DNA of 64,000 bases from Corella eumyota (GCA_963082875.1 OY720101.1:9176001-9240000), one strand, 5' to 3'; shown: positions 37,570-49,968, counted from the stretch's first letter. Made by a program: numbers and translations. The notes: generated by a model from the sequence alone, not told the origin.

Positions 37570-38909
37570 AGGGGTGGTTCGGTCGTAGAGTTTCTTTTTT
37601 AATTATGTTGGAATTTTCCCAACTTGCACGAGGGTACCATTATTTTAAAAATTGGTCAAGTAGTTTTTGAGATATCGGGATTTAAAAGTAATAGGGAAAG
37701 TCCCAACGCTCGCGAGTCACGTGACGCACGACGTCATCGTCGTAAGATCATATGCTGGCAGACATGGGAAAATTACCCTATTTTGTCCTCTCTGAGCCGT
37801 TTGTTGTTCTTTTTTTTAATTTTTTTTGCAGAAAACAAACTTAACATAAAAAGCAATATTTACCCATATTATATAAGACATTTTTTACTTTTTAAGTATT
37901 TTTAATTGGGTAGGCCGTATTTAAAAAAATTTAACAAATTATGGCTATGCTGTTAATTTTGAAAGTTTACCAGCCAAAAACGCTTACAAACTCTTGCAAG
38001 AAAAAGACGGGTCAACTAAGTCTTATTAAAGCAAAATAAAAGCACTTCATTGTTGTTAACTAATATATTGTCAAATTGGCGTATATAGCCTATATATTTT
38101 ATTTTGGTTACACTATAACAATTATTTAGGTTATGTTTTTACAAGTGTAAAGCACAAACTAAAATTAAGAAAGGCAGCAAACACTAATATTTGTTGTCAG
38201 GGGTACAAGTACTTACGTATATTGTACGTTATATTAAAAATTGTTTGGAATTATTAATAAAAAAATACATAAAAGATGTTAACCAGAATATTTAGTTTAT
38301 AGTTTATTGATGTATAAAATACTTTAGGTCCCATGTAACGTTTAGTGATTAGAACTATTTTTATATGATACCCAACAAAATTGTCGGATATATGAAGTTT
38401 TAAGCAAAACTTACTGTTCTAACAGGTAAACTTTGCTTCAGTAACACTCAGTCAACCTGTCTGTTTCTTGTAAGTGTTTGTCAGCCAAAATTGGCCGTTT
38501 CTGGCTTGTAAATTTCCAAAATTAACAACATAACCTTAATTTGTTAGAACTTTTCAAATACAGCCTACCTAATTAAAAAAACTTTAAAAGTAAAAAATGT
38601 CTTATATAATATGGCTAAATATTGCTTTTTATGTTAAGTTTGTTTTCTGCAAAAAAAAATTTAAAAAAAGTACAACAAACGGGTCATAGGGGACAAAATA
38701 AGGTCATTTTCCTATGTCAGCCAGCATATGATCTCACGACGATGACGTCGTGCGTCACGTGACTCGCGAGCATTGGGACTTTCCCTATGACTTTTAAATT
38801 CCGATATCTCAAAAACTACTTGACCAATTTTTAAAATATTGACATCCTCGTGTAAGTTGGAAAAATTCCAACATAATTAAAAAAGAAACTCTGCGACCGA
38901 ACCATCTCT
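37570..38909. mobile_element. TTAA-flanked (piggyBac-like) non-autonomous element
   Basis: The 1,340-bp element has ttaa on both sides (37,566-37,569 and 38,910-38,913). Its ends read aggggtggttcggtcgtaga and, inverted, agagatggttcggtcgcaga. The arms stay alike for about 450 bp each, with the shared landmarks gttggaattttcccaactt, gatatcgggattt, gtcacgtgacgc and catatgctggcaga. There is no transposase frame. The duplicate block has an intact single ttaa at the matching place (55,193-55,196). TTAA duplication is the mark of the piggyBac superfamily (Kolobok shares it), so the assignment is tentative. Confidence 0.8.
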
Positions 38910-38913
38910 TTAA

Positions 38914-39359
38914 GTACACTTGATGTGATTATAACGCCATTCTATATTAATTGTTTGGTTAATTAGATTTTTAACAAAAACGATTGTAGGAACCACAAAG
39001 ATATACTGTTACCAAATGCGCATGCTGTTACTTGCACTAAGCGATTTACAATAATATTTTTGAAAGAATAAACTAGTTACTTGCAAAACAAAAATATAAT
39101 CTTTATTTGTTATTCTCAATGATAACTAATAAACTACCTAATTAAAACACAAAGGTAAGATTTTTTGCAACTTATCATACTAAGGCCTAAAAAACTACTT
39201 AAATAATTTAAAACATATTGGTAACTTAGCGTTAGTTAAAAAGTATCAGTCTAATTAGATATACATAAAATTGCGGTACACGATTTCTTTGAGTACCACT
39301 TGATTTACTATACGAAAATACATTGTTGGATTGCATAGATCGACTGATAATAATTGTTT
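38914..39359. other. Duplicated intergenic DNA, no gene
   Basis: Matches 55,197-55,640. No coding or RNA signal recognised. Confidence 0.4.
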
Positions 39360-39645
39360 GTATATATCTTTATCTTTGATGTGGGAAGGTCGAATGCGCG
39401 ACCTAAACATAGAGTAACATCAGTTACTCCGACTCAGTCTCCAGTTGCCTGTAGCAGTTTTGGATATTATATAGACTATAATTAGCCGAAAATTTTGCTG
39501 CTGATTAAGTGCTGGCTCAGCAGGAGTTCATACTTTTTATAGCGCCTTACTCAAGGGCGCTACAGCATGAAAGCAGTAGGGATTTAACCCATGACATTGA
39601 GTGTGGTGTAGCAAGTGTTTTTACCACTACACCACGCTGCCGGTG
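39360..39645 (-). mobile_element. tRNA-derived SINE, minus orientation (block copy 1)
   Basis: A full-length copy: tail complement tgtatatatctttatctttg, body, and inverted head gtgtttttaccactacacca. It is inside the duplicated block; the same insertion appears at 55,639-55,925. Confidence 0.8.
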
Positions 39646-40364
39646 GAACTGAAATGAGGAATCGAATAAATCGGATGTGTCAATGGGATAATCTGAACAG
39701 GTGAGTGTTGAGGTAAGAGTTTAAATTATGCAACATTTTTGTTTAATTTAATATCCGTTATATATAATACATGTGATCTATAACATCCATTTAATATATA
39801 TACGATTGATTTAATATAACTCTATCCATTTGATTCGTTGATTCGGTAAATATGTATTTTCGTAAAGTGAATAAGTGGGATTCGATTCTTTTAAACCACT
39901 TTGCACTTGCCAAGCATTATAAAAGAGAACTAGCAAACTGTAAAGTAAATAATGCGTAACAAGTTAAACAAAAACACATAATCGATCTTTGTGCCCTTTT
40001 CAAAAACATTAAGTAAATATTAAAATCTTACACCAATATTGCAAAATTAAATTCTTGACATATTAACTTTTTTATAAGCGCGAGAAAAAAATATTTTATT
40101 CATATCAAAAAAAGGGTTTGTTTATTAAGTTTTGATAAAAAGGAATTGTTAATCGAGTTGTTGCAATGAGTAAAAACGATTATGTGTGATGTAGTTAATA
40201 AACTTGAATAAATAAACATTTTAGAAAATAAAGGCTTAGGCACAGGACACAATTGTTTAACATATATTTTACAAATATTTTAGAAAGAATTTTTAGTAAA
40301 AACTTTTTTGCCTTTTTAGCGATTGTTTTTTCAAATGTGGTTTAACCTAAACTAAAGTTAAGTT
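39646..40364. other. Upstream region of Sulfotransfer_4 gene C
   Basis: AT-rich DNA shared with the second block. It should hold the promoter of gene C. I see no clear TATA box and no RNA. Confidence 0.4.
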
Positions 40365-41500
40365 ATGAAGGTTATTGTGGCTGGTTTTCCGAAAACTGGC
40401 ACTAAGAGTATGTATGCAGCGTTACGCGAACTTGACTTCAACGTGTACGATTTTACTGAAAACTTTCAGTTTTTAAACAAAGAATGGTGCGAAATTATGA
40501 CAACAGGTGGAACAATTGAAGATTTTCGAAAAATGTATAAGAACGTTGATGCAGTGACAGATGTTCCTGGTTGTTTTTTCTGGGATGAAATACATAAAGC
40601 ATTTCCAGATTCAATGGCAATTCCCAAGTTATGATTCATTTCTGATATTGCTGTTCTGTAGTTAACCCTTAAAAGCATGATTACACTTCATAGAATGATT
40701 AAATATTAAATTGTATATGTAGATTATCCTTACTCAAAGAAAAAATGAAGTGGTGTGGTTTGAAAGTTTTAAACGGCAAATTTTACACAACGAAGTCATG
40801 AAGTTTAGATTGCTATTTTTTTCACCGACGTGTTGGCGAATAAGACGTTTTGGATTTCTTATGTGTAAGAAGAGTTTAAATAATAATTCAAATAAACTAC
40901 TTAATCTAAAATAGCTCTGATTTAAACATACTTCTAGTGCTACAATTCTTTTATATAAAGGGACCACAATTTTTGGCTACAACACTGATCCTTGGCTGTT
41001 TGGGACTCCTGTAATTAACGAAATGGTTCTTAAAATGAAGTACAGGCGTCACTGTGCTAATGTTATTCAAGTAAATTAGGTTTTATATTTCTGTGTTTAT
41101 TTGTAATAAATGCGATTTTTTTAAACTGTCTCTTTATTTATATTAATGTTTATAATACTAAAAGTTGTAAGCTTATGATAATTTTACAATACAGAATGCC
41201 CCTAAAGACAAATTGTTGGTGTACAATGTCGAAGAAGGATGGGAACCTTTATGTAAGTTTCTTAATGTTGAAGTGCCATCTACCAAATTTCCTCACAAGA
41301 ATGTGAGGGGAAATATTATTGAAGAGTTCATGAAAATTAATCCTGTATTTCTTAAAATGAAGCGTGAAGCCATGTTTGGTGCAGGTGTTGCATTTTTATT
41401 GTTGTCTTATGGCGGCTTCAAGTTAATTAAAGCTTCTCCCTCTACTTTGTTTAAATCTGGCTTTAGCAATTTTTTTGGTTTTGCCAAAGCATGGTTTTAA
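40365..41500 (+). CDS. Sulfotransfer_4 family protein C1 (block copy 1), four exons
   Basis: Exons 40365-40616, 40723-40864, 40961-41070 and 41195-41500 give 269 residues if spliced like the other copies. Loop GFPKTGTKSM, NVDAVTDVPGCFFWDEIHKA, IILTQRKNEVVWFESF, KYRRHCANVIQ, EGWEPLCKFLNV with FPHKN, and a C-terminal hydrophobic segment (GAGVAFLLLSYGGFKL). Introns are unusually short, 96-124 bp. At the end of exon 1 this copy reads tcaATG|GCaatt, whereas the duplicate reads tcaAAG|GTaatt. The donor is therefore GC with a weak upstream match, and splicing may be impaired. It also differs from the family at Lys-Asn-Val-Asp, where other copies have Glu. Either a weakened gene or an early pseudogene. 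Confidence 0.75.
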
Positions 41501-41951
41501 TTTTATCGTTAAAACAATTTAGTCTGACAAAAACTAAAATATTTTTCACCCAATTTGGGTTAATAAATTAATTTTTGTGTACATAATTATCCTACATCTT
41601 AACGTGTCAATTAAACAATAAAAAATGCTATGCCTGAGTGATAAATATTTTTTGTTAGAAGTAGGCCCTTTTAAACAAATATAAGGTTAATCATATACTA
41701 CAACATTATAAGTACAACAATACACTGGCAGTAAATATAATTGATTTACAGTAATACGCAACTCAACATTGCCAAAATCACATAAACTGTGTTGCAGTTT
41801 AGCACACTGACTTACAGTAATCGCAAATCTCAGATAAAACCACAAGTTATAACAATAAAGTACTGTGTAAGTCTCTAGTACAACTGTTTTGACTTCATGT
41901 GTATATATAAATGCCAACAACTAGTCAAATGCATGTAATAAATAGGTATAA
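41501..41951. other. 3' flank of Sulfotransfer_4 gene C1
   Basis: Contains aattaaacaataaaaaatgc near 41,617 as a possible polyadenylation signal. No gene seen up to the tRNA-Val fragments. Confidence 0.4.
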
Positions 41952-42147
41952 ATGGGTTCGAACCCCATCGGAACTATATCTTTTTAATTTTTCTTATTTG
42001 TAACTAACTATTTCTAAGACGTTGCGGTATAATCAACTAATGTACGTCCACATACTTTGTGATACATCTAGTTCCGTAGTGTAGTGGTTATTAGTGTGTT
42101 TGAACCGATGACCTTCTGCGTGTAAAGCAGACGTGATAGCCATTACG
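41952..42147. pseudogene. Scrambled tRNA-Val pieces
   Basis: Three pieces of the tRNA-Val sequence seen at 52,285: the T arm and acceptor (atgggttcgaaccccatcgg, 41,952-41,976, plus), the 5' end (agttccgtagtgtagtggtt, 42,070-42,091, plus), and an inverted anticodon region (gaccttctgcgtgtaaagca, about 42,098-42,147, minus, anticodon TAC). A reversed scrap of spacer repeat R (gacgttgcggtataatcaac) lies between them. The same arrangement recurs at 58,231-58,426. Confidence 0.6.
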
Positions 42148-42149
42148 TG

Positions 42150-45100
42150 GAAAAAATTCTTTTCTTTTCAAGTTTATTTGTGACAGTATTGGGCATAGGG
42201 TCTAATACTTACCTCAAGCAAGGTTCCAAGACAATTTTATTTTTGTCAGCATTAGACATAGGGTCTAATACTTACCTCAAGCAAGGTTCCAAGTCAACTT
42301 TATTTGTGACAGTATTGGGCATAGAGTCTAATACTTCCCTCAAGCAAGGTTCCAAGACAATTTTATTTTTGTCAGTATTAGACATAGGGTCTAATACCTG
42401 TGGCATTTACACATCCTAAAGACCATATTTCCAACTGAGTCTGCATAGAGCATTAATACAATGTTTACGAACAACGAAGTGTATAACACAAAAATTGTTA
42501 CTAGAAGTCAACTAGACACAATTAAGCGTACTAGAACGGCGCTAATATCTCATGTGATAAGGCAGCTAGGTGCCATTAAACTCCTTCTTAAGGACAAAAG
42601 GAACTACCAGCAAGTGGTATGTATAAGGAAAGCATTAGACGACATAATGCACAAATGCCTCAGGCAGTGTAACGAATACTGTAATGCAATTCCAGAAATG
42701 AAAGAAAACTTAAAGTAAGAGGCGAATACTAAGATTGCTGAAATTAAAGAGCAATACCAGAACATAGAAGATGTTTGCCAACAATTCATACAGGCTTGTA
42801 AAGATACATCCACCAAAGAACGAATACGTCTAAAATTAGATTCATCTCAAATGGTATCTAATCGAGGAAGTTTATCAAGCTCAAGAAGCAGGAAGGCAGA
42901 GGTAAAACGATTGCGAGCAGAAAGGCTTAAAGAACAAACACAGCTCCGTCTTGAGCAAAGCCGCATAATGGCAGAGGCTGAGTATGAGAAAGAAAAAATA
43001 AGAATAAACATGGAAGCAAATTTACAAAGGGAACAGATATCTTCTGAACTCGAGGTTTCGAAAGCACTTGCCGAAGAAGCTGACATTTTAAGCCAATGTG
43101 TGAGTGAAGATTCACAATCTACTTGTTCTAATGACCCCAGACAAGATGAAATGTCAACATTCCTAATGCCACCTTCACGAACACTTAGGGAATTTGCCTT
43201 ACCCCAAACTAAATTACCTTTAGTTAACCCAACACCCGTTCCTTTACCCCGATTTAGATCTTTGTTTTTTCCAACAGATGTTACTAAAGATGACCATCCA
43301 AACACTCCAATGGGACCAGAGCTACCAGAACCAGTTTCTGATCCAACTACCACAAGTTATTCCCCAATCATTATCCCCCCACCATGTCAACCTGACACCC
43401 AAACCTTTGTACCACCGCCAGGCTACCAACTCTCCTACACATATGCGGCCTTGTAAAATGGGGCTGGCGTGCAGTATACCTAAATTTCAACCCACACATA
43501 CGGACACATCACTGTCAGATGTTATGCAAACAGTTGCTTCAACTATTCGACAGGGTTTTAACTTACCAAATCGAAGCATACCTACCTTTGATGGTAGTGT
43601 ACTTGATTTTTATGAATTTATTAAAGGTTTTGATGACAATATAGCAAAACAAGTTGCTGACCCAGTTGTGCAACTCAGTTATCTTATAAGTTTAGTCCAA
43701 GGGAAGGCCAAAGACTCCATCAAGTCATGTGTTATCATATCTCCCCCAAAGGAAGGTTTAAGAAAAGCCAAGGAGATACTATATGAAAAGTTTGGACAGA
43801 AACACATTGTTGTAAAAGCGCATATGGATACTCTTACAAAGGGTCCACCCATCGAGGGTGACCAAGGTAGTCTAGAAGACTTGGCCAATTCAATGCGTAA
43901 CTGTGAAATTATTCTTACGGCATGGAATCATACATCAGGATTAAATTCTCCAGACAGTATTATACAAATTTTCAACCGATTGCCAAAATATCTAAAACTG
44001 GAGTTTCATAGAAAGTCTAGGAAATCTTTAAAATGGGACCAAGAACTGAGTTTCAATGACCTTTTTGAGTTTATACAAGAGAAGGCTAGTGTGGCAGGAG
44101 ACATACTAGGAAAGGCAATACATGAAGAAGAAAGAGAACGATCAAAGCATGTGACAACAAAACGCTGGAAACCTGAGAAAAAGACAGCAGTTTATTCAAC
44201 ACAAATGTTTGATACTAACCATGTTAAATCCCAAAGCGAGGCATCACATCCTAAGAAAGAATTCTCATGGCAATGTATCGATTGCAAGGGAGTACACCCC
44301 TTGTCCCTTGTGGAAGTGCGACTCGTTTCGCAGCAAACAAGTTTGGGAGAGATAAAACATTATCAAGGCCAACAAATTATGTTTTAACTGTCTAGGAATG
44401 AAGCATAATGCAAACAATTGTAAAAGTGAAAAAACATACAAAACATGTCATAAGAAACACCATACATTGCTACACAAGGAGTTTATTAAACAAACACTGG
44501 AACCTCAGCCATTGGCAACATCCAGTTTAGTGGCTTCAGTTCAGACCATTAAACCACAGATAAAATTAAAAGTGTTACCTGTGTTGGTTTGGGGATCAGA
44601 TAAATCCAAGAGTGTTAAAACATATGCCTTTCTTGATGAAGGTGCTGACACTTCATTTTGTACTACTAGTTTGATAAACAAATTAAACTTAAGTGGGCCC
44701 ACTGTAAGAAGCGTCATCTTAACTGCTCAAGGAACAGCAAACTATATAGGTTCACAGGTTTCATTCTTTGCAAAAGGTGTAAATGAGGAAGAATGCATCT
44801 ACATACCAGATGCATTGGCTTTACCAAGTTTACCTGCGTTAAAGGCTAGTATACCATCAAATGCCAATGTTAAGGAATACCCATACATGAAGGACATTTC
44901 GTTTCCAGATATAGGAGACAAAGACATTGACATTCTTATTGGTGCTGAAGTTCGCCAGGCACACTTTATCAAAGAAGTTCGCAGAGAAACTGTCAATCAA
45001 CTAGAAGCAGTTCGGACAGGACTTGGCTGGACACTTGTTGGCCAAGAGTCCACAATAAAAAATGAGGGCAAGATAGGTAACAAAAATGTAAGTAATTTAA

Positions 45101-48100
45101 ATTACATTTATTCAGCTAAATCAGATAAAGAAATGCATCAACAAATGCAAAAGATGTTTAATCAAGACTTTAGTGAAAATACTTACTCTGATGAGTTAGG
45201 ATATTCAGTAGAAGACCGCAGAGCCCTGTCCATAATGCAGTCAACCATCCAAAAGAAAGAAGGGCATTATACTATTGCCCTGCCATGGAAAAATGATGAT
45301 GTTCAGCTTCCTTACAACCGCCCAATGGCAGAGAAGCGCCTTTTACAGTTAAAACGTAAACCGCAAGCAGACCCAAGATTGTTTCTTCAGTATTCTGAGA
45401 AAATAAACGAGACCCTTGACAAGAATTATGCCATGAAGATTGATTCAAGAAGTAAAGAGAACTCAAACTGTGTATGGTATATCTCACACCATTGTACAGG
45501 ACCAAAATTTCGTGTGGTTTTCGACTGTGCTGCCAAATATCACAGAACATCTTTGAATGAAAACCTGTTACAAGGACCAGATCACACAAACTCATTACTC
45601 GGAGTTTTGTTGCGTTTTAGGCAACATCCAGTAGCCTTCGCTGCTGACATCAAAAGTATGTTCCACCAAGTTGAAGTGCATCCTTTTGACTGTAATGCTT
45701 TGAGATTTCTATGGTGGCCTGATGGAGATTTGAATGCTGAGCCACAAGACTACAAAATGTTAGTACATTTATTTGGAGCTACATCATCACCAAGTTGTGC
45801 TTCTTTTGCTCTTAGAAAAGTAGCAGAAGATAACGAAACAAATGCTAGTGAGGAGACATTATCAACTATCAAACGAAACTTTTATGTAGACGATTGTCTA
45901 AAATCTGTTGAAAGCTCTGAGAAAGCAATCCAGGTTATTCAGGAAATGAACCTATTGCTAAAGTGTGGTGGATTTCATCTTACAATATACATTAGCAACA
46001 ATGAGAAAGTACTTTCAACAGTACCTGCAACGGAAAGAGCCCAAAGGGCTATTGACATTAATCTTAGTGAGGAGGAATCATCTGTCACCGAAACTCTAGG
46101 TGTATATTGGAACACAGTGACTGACATGTTTGAAATAAAGGTACATGTGCTGTCGAAGGCATCAACTCGTCGAGGTATTCTTTCCATGACTAGTCAACTT
46201 TATGATCCCTTGGGATTCGTGCAACCATTCGTCTTACCTGTCAAAAGATTGATGCAACGTTTGTGTAAAAAAAATCTAAGTTGGGATGACCTTTTTTTGT
46301 CCCATGCTGGAAGAGCTTTTGCCCATGCTGGAAGAAATCAAGATATCTCGATGTTATTTTACTACACATCCAACGTTTTTGTATCAACTTCATTGCTTCT
46401 CGGATGCCAGTGAGGTTGGTTATGGAGTTGTTTGCTACTTACGAACTACACATCCAGATGGAACTTTTAAATTTTCATTTATTATAGGAAAGTCACGAGT
46501 GACACCATGTGAACCAATAACTATACCAAGGCAGGAATTAAACGCTTCTGTTATTGCAGTAAAGCTTTCAAGAATCATCGCAAAAGAATTGGAATGTCAA
46601 ATTGATCGAGTAGTGTGTTGGACTGACTCAACTTCAGTGATCCAATATATAGCCAATACAAGCAAACGTTTTCATACATATGTGGCTAATCGACTAGCTG
46701 TTAGTCATGAACACACCAGTGTAACTCAGTGGCACCATGTGGATACTAAACAAACCTAGACGTCCTTCTGTTTCACCTTCAATTAATGATGATGATGAAG
46801 AAGTAAAGAAATGTGCTTATCATGTGGCAATAATGAAATTGACAAACAATGGACTTCATGATTTGCTTAAACGGTATTCGTCAATAACCAAGCTAAAAAT
46901 GGCTATAGCTTGGTTGCTCCGTTTTAAAGTTAGTATGAGATCTCGCTTTCTAAAAGACCCTAACATCAACTTTGTCAACCAACCAATGTTATCTGGGGAA
47001 AAAATGAAAGATGCAATGATAAATATACTTCGACTGGTACAGCAAGAAGCCTTTCCACATGTTATGCTAAAGATGGAAGACCATATTGATTTTCAACACG
47101 CTTTGTCAGATCAGTCCAACTGCAAATATATAAAATCGAATTTGAAGAAACTAAGCCCATTTATGGTTAATGGCATTCTTAGAGTAGGTGGTCGCCTTCA
47201 AAGAAGCCCACTGTCCATTGAAAACAAGCATCCCATCCTATTACCTTACCGACACCATGTCACAGATTTAATCATAGATTACTACCACAAGAAAGAAGGT
47301 CATAGTGGCACATCGCATGTTCTGGCTGCCTCTAGGGAACAATATTGGATTGTTAAAGGTCATGCAGCAGTAAAAAGAATCATTGGACTGTGTAAAAAAT
47401 GTCATTTATACAAAGCAAAGATAGGAGAGCAACTAATGTCACCATTACCCGCATGTCGAGTTACCCCTGGAAACCACCCCTTTAACAGCACTGGAGTGGA
47501 CTATATGGGCCCTCTTTTCATAAAGCAGGGTCGATATCAAGTTAAACGTTATGGTTGCATATTTACTTGTATGGCAACTCGTGCGGTGCATATAGAAATC
47601 TCAAATTCATTGGATACAAATTCATTCTTACATTCGTTCAGAAGATTTATCAGTAGACGAGGATGTCCAAAAGAAGTCTACAGTGACAATGGCACAAACT
47701 TTGTAGGAGCAGAACGAGAATTGCGAGAATGCATTAAGCGCTGGAATTCAAAACAAATTTACGATACTTTATTACAGGAGAACATAAATTGGAGGTTGAA
47801 TCCCCCAAGGGCATCCCATCAAGGAGGTGTATGGGAAAGAATTATTAGGTCTGTCCGGAAGATATTGCGAGCTTTAACTTGTGAGAGAATATTAAATGAT
47901 GAAGAGCTGCACACATTTATGGCAGAGGTTGTACGCATTCTTAATAATCGCTCTTTGACGGCACTAAGCAATGATTGTACAGACTTGCAATCACTATCCC
48001 CAAATTCAATTTTACTAGGAAGACTAAATGTGTTGTGCCCACCTGATGAATTCTTCAAAGCAGAGGGTTATAGAAAATCCTGGAAATTGGTTCAATATAT

Positions 48101-49060
48101 AATAGATATATTTTGGAAACGATGGATAAAAGAGTACTTACCTTTACTACAATCCAGACAAAAATGGTTGCATCCAGTAAAGAATTTTGCGAATGGAGAC
48201 TTAGTCTTGATCATCGACGAGAACGCTAAACGAGGAGCCTGGCCGAAGGGTATTGTGGAGGAGACGTTCGCGGATCAGAATGGCTTGGTGAGGAGAGTAC
48301 GGGTTCGCACAGCTCTTTTAACCTTCGAGCGTGACATCCGGAAGTTGTGTCTTCTGGAGTGCATCTAATAACTTTATATCCTTTTCGATAACTATTTGTC
48401 CGTTTCTATTTAAATGACTTTCTCCTATGGTATCTAGTCATTGGGGCCGATGTGTTACAGACATATTTAGTATTATATTGTTTAATATTGCTATGTTTTA
48501 ATATCTTAGTGTCGCGGATGTGATTCCCGCATGTCATTTTACTTTTTCGTGATTTTGGATATTTGTAAGTTTTCATAACATTTTTGTATAGATTTGAGGT
48601 CCCAATGAGCTAGTGTTAACTGTAATCTATGTATAGATGTTGTGTTATTTCTTTGAAGTGTTATTTCTTTGAAGTGTATAACAACTAACTTCTATTCTAT
48701 TTGAATAAGGTATATAGGACATGTGTGTATGTTATTATGTGAGATGTTTAACTTTTGAAAAAACGAATTTAAATCGAATTTAAACAAATTTTGTCATTGA
48801 ACTTTAAAATCAAACTGAATTGTACCGAATTGACTGACTATTAATAAAGCATAGGGCACATCTTGTTCGTGTTTTTACGGTTATTACATGAAAATCAGCA
48901 AAAAGCATATACCTTATTATTACTCAAGCTGTAGAATCACAACTGTGAGACTATAGTCAAGGGTTGAGCATTGCTTCAACGTAATGTCATTTCTAATTGT
49001 TACCGGATAAGTCATGGGTAAGTATTCCCTTTATACTTGTTTTCAGCAAACACATTCTGT
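42150..49060 (+). mobile_element. BEL/Pao LTR retroelement, broken (block copy 1)
   Basis: A fossil element. In order it has a leader with four tandem units of about 60 bp (42,170-42,410), a gag-like part with a coiled-coil region and Cys/His knuckles (about 42.46-44.5 kb), and then aspartic protease, reverse transcriptase and RNase H of BEL/Pao type (about 44.6-46.8 kb). An integrase part with a His2Cys2 zinc region and catalytic core follows (about 46.8-48.4 kb). The 3' region resembles an LTR, with a polyadenylation-like site at about 48,841. No matching 5' LTR was seen, so the left end and the exact right end are uncertain. It is broken, with roughly four breaks. Its other copy at 58.4 kb is part of the same duplication, not a separate insertion. 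Confidence 0.85.
42170..42410 (+). repeat. Tandem leader repeats of the BEL/Pao element
   Basis: Four units of about 60 bp, two alternating versions, each with the core gggtctaatacttacctcaa followed by gcaaggttccaag. They are repeated at 58,449-58,689 in the second block. Confidence 0.8.
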
Positions 49061-49149
49061 CAAGCATGTTACTAAATGCTATTTACGATGATGTGCTGCA
49101 CCTGGCTTCGGCTGAGAATACACTACACTCATACCTATCCAATGTGAGA

Positions 49150-49410
49150 ATTAGTCTGTAGAAGTAGACTGGTTAATCACACCGCAACGTCTTAATACTC
49201 TATGCGTATTATGAAGATTTGTCTGTATGTCTTTTGTATAGTAAAACATACTAATAATTAATTATAGTTTATTATGGAGAAAGAGTTACATTTATCCGTC
49301 CACAAACTTGCATGAAGAATAGCAACACATTGCTTTTCAAAAACGTTAAACTGGCTGATTACATGTTACAGAAAACGTGATAGAGATACGGGTCTAGGCT
49401 AAGTTTAAAT
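49150..49410 (+). repeat. Spacer repeat R next to tRNA-Ile
   Basis: Shares gtagactggttaatcacacc, gcaacgtcttaatactctat, gatttgtctgtatgtctttt, tgtc-cacaaacttgcatga and ggctgattacatgttacaga with copies at about 50.37 and 52.37 kb. It precedes the tRNA-Ile gene by about 100 bp. Confidence 0.7.
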
Positions 49411-49506
49411 ACTCTATTTTTCTACACAGATGGAATTACTTACTTTTCTACAGCGATAGAATCGCTCCGAATTATTTACAACTTGTAAATAGGTGATATA
49501 GCGTCT

Positions 49507-49580
49507 GGCCGGTTAGCTCAGTTGGTTAGAGCGTCGTGCTAATAACGCGAATGTCGCGGGTTCGATCCCCGTACTGGCCA
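49507..49580 (+). tRNA. tRNA-Ile (AAT)
   Basis: 74 nt with a perfect acceptor stem (ggccggt / actggcc), D arm tagctcagttggttagagc, anticodon loop ctaataa (AAT), and T arm gcgggttcgatccccgt. The discriminator is A at 49,580. Matches animal tRNA-Ile(AAT) closely. No intron. Confidence 0.95.
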
Positions 49581-49725
49581 ATTTTATTGTTTAATAATCT
49601 CCTACCAAAGCTTAGTTTCTAAAAATATATTATAGAATTTTTTATTTGGTTTTTGTACTTAAATAATGAAATTACTTAAGAATGCGAGACAATTCTTTAT
49701 TACAAGGTACAATACTTTATTACAA

Positions 49726-49800
49726 TCCTTGATAGCTCAGTTGGATGAGCGTCAGACTGAAGATCTGGGGAGGATCCTGGTTCAATCCCGAGTTGGGGCA
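49726..49800 (+). pseudogene. tRNA-Phe (GAA)-like copy, probably dead
   Basis: The anticodon arm cagactgaagatctg (GAA) and B box ggttcaatccc are recognisable. The D arm is shortened, the variable region altered and the 5' acceptor strand (tccttga) does not pair with the 3' strand. Compare the good copy at 53,397. Confidence 0.65.
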
Positions 49801-49906
49801 TATTTTGTTTTTACTTTTAACATCGATAACTAAGCAGCTTACACAAATTTATTGTTTTTGGTATTAGGAAGGAAAAAAAACGCAAGATTTAGTTTAAAAT
49901 TATCCG

Positions 49907-49968
49907 CTTTGATATCACAGTTAGTAGAAGATCGGACTGAAGATTTAAAGGTTCCTGGTTTCTAATTT
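49907..49968 (+). pseudogene. tRNA-Phe fragment
   Basis: A decayed 5' two-thirds: gatatcacagttagtagaag, then cggactgaagatttaaaggt and tcctggttt. The T arm is incomplete. Confidence 0.5.

Larger units (their letters stand above)
35967..47700 (+). repeat. Segmental duplication, copy 1
   Basis: From aagtcgaaaagatagg at 35,967 the DNA matches the region from 53,585 base for base, apart from scattered changes and the TTAA element. The window ends at 64,000, which corresponds to about 47,700 in copy 1, so the right edge of the duplication is not seen. The coordinate offset is 17,618 before the TTAA element and 16,279 after it. Confidence 0.9.

Noticed and set aside
37624-37905. 93-codon open frame inside the TTAA element
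   Set aside because: It lies in the inverted arm, has no resemblance to a piggyBac transposase, and is not maintained in the matching opposite arm.
42230-42260. Stretch taatacttacctcaag resembling the 5' end of U1 snRNA
   Set aside because: Only the first bases match; the rest of the U1 fold is absent and the sequence is part of the tandem leader repeat.
42147-42419. 90-codon open frame before the gag-like part
   Set aside because: It is the translation of four tandem leader repeats; the repeats, not coding selection, explain the open frame.
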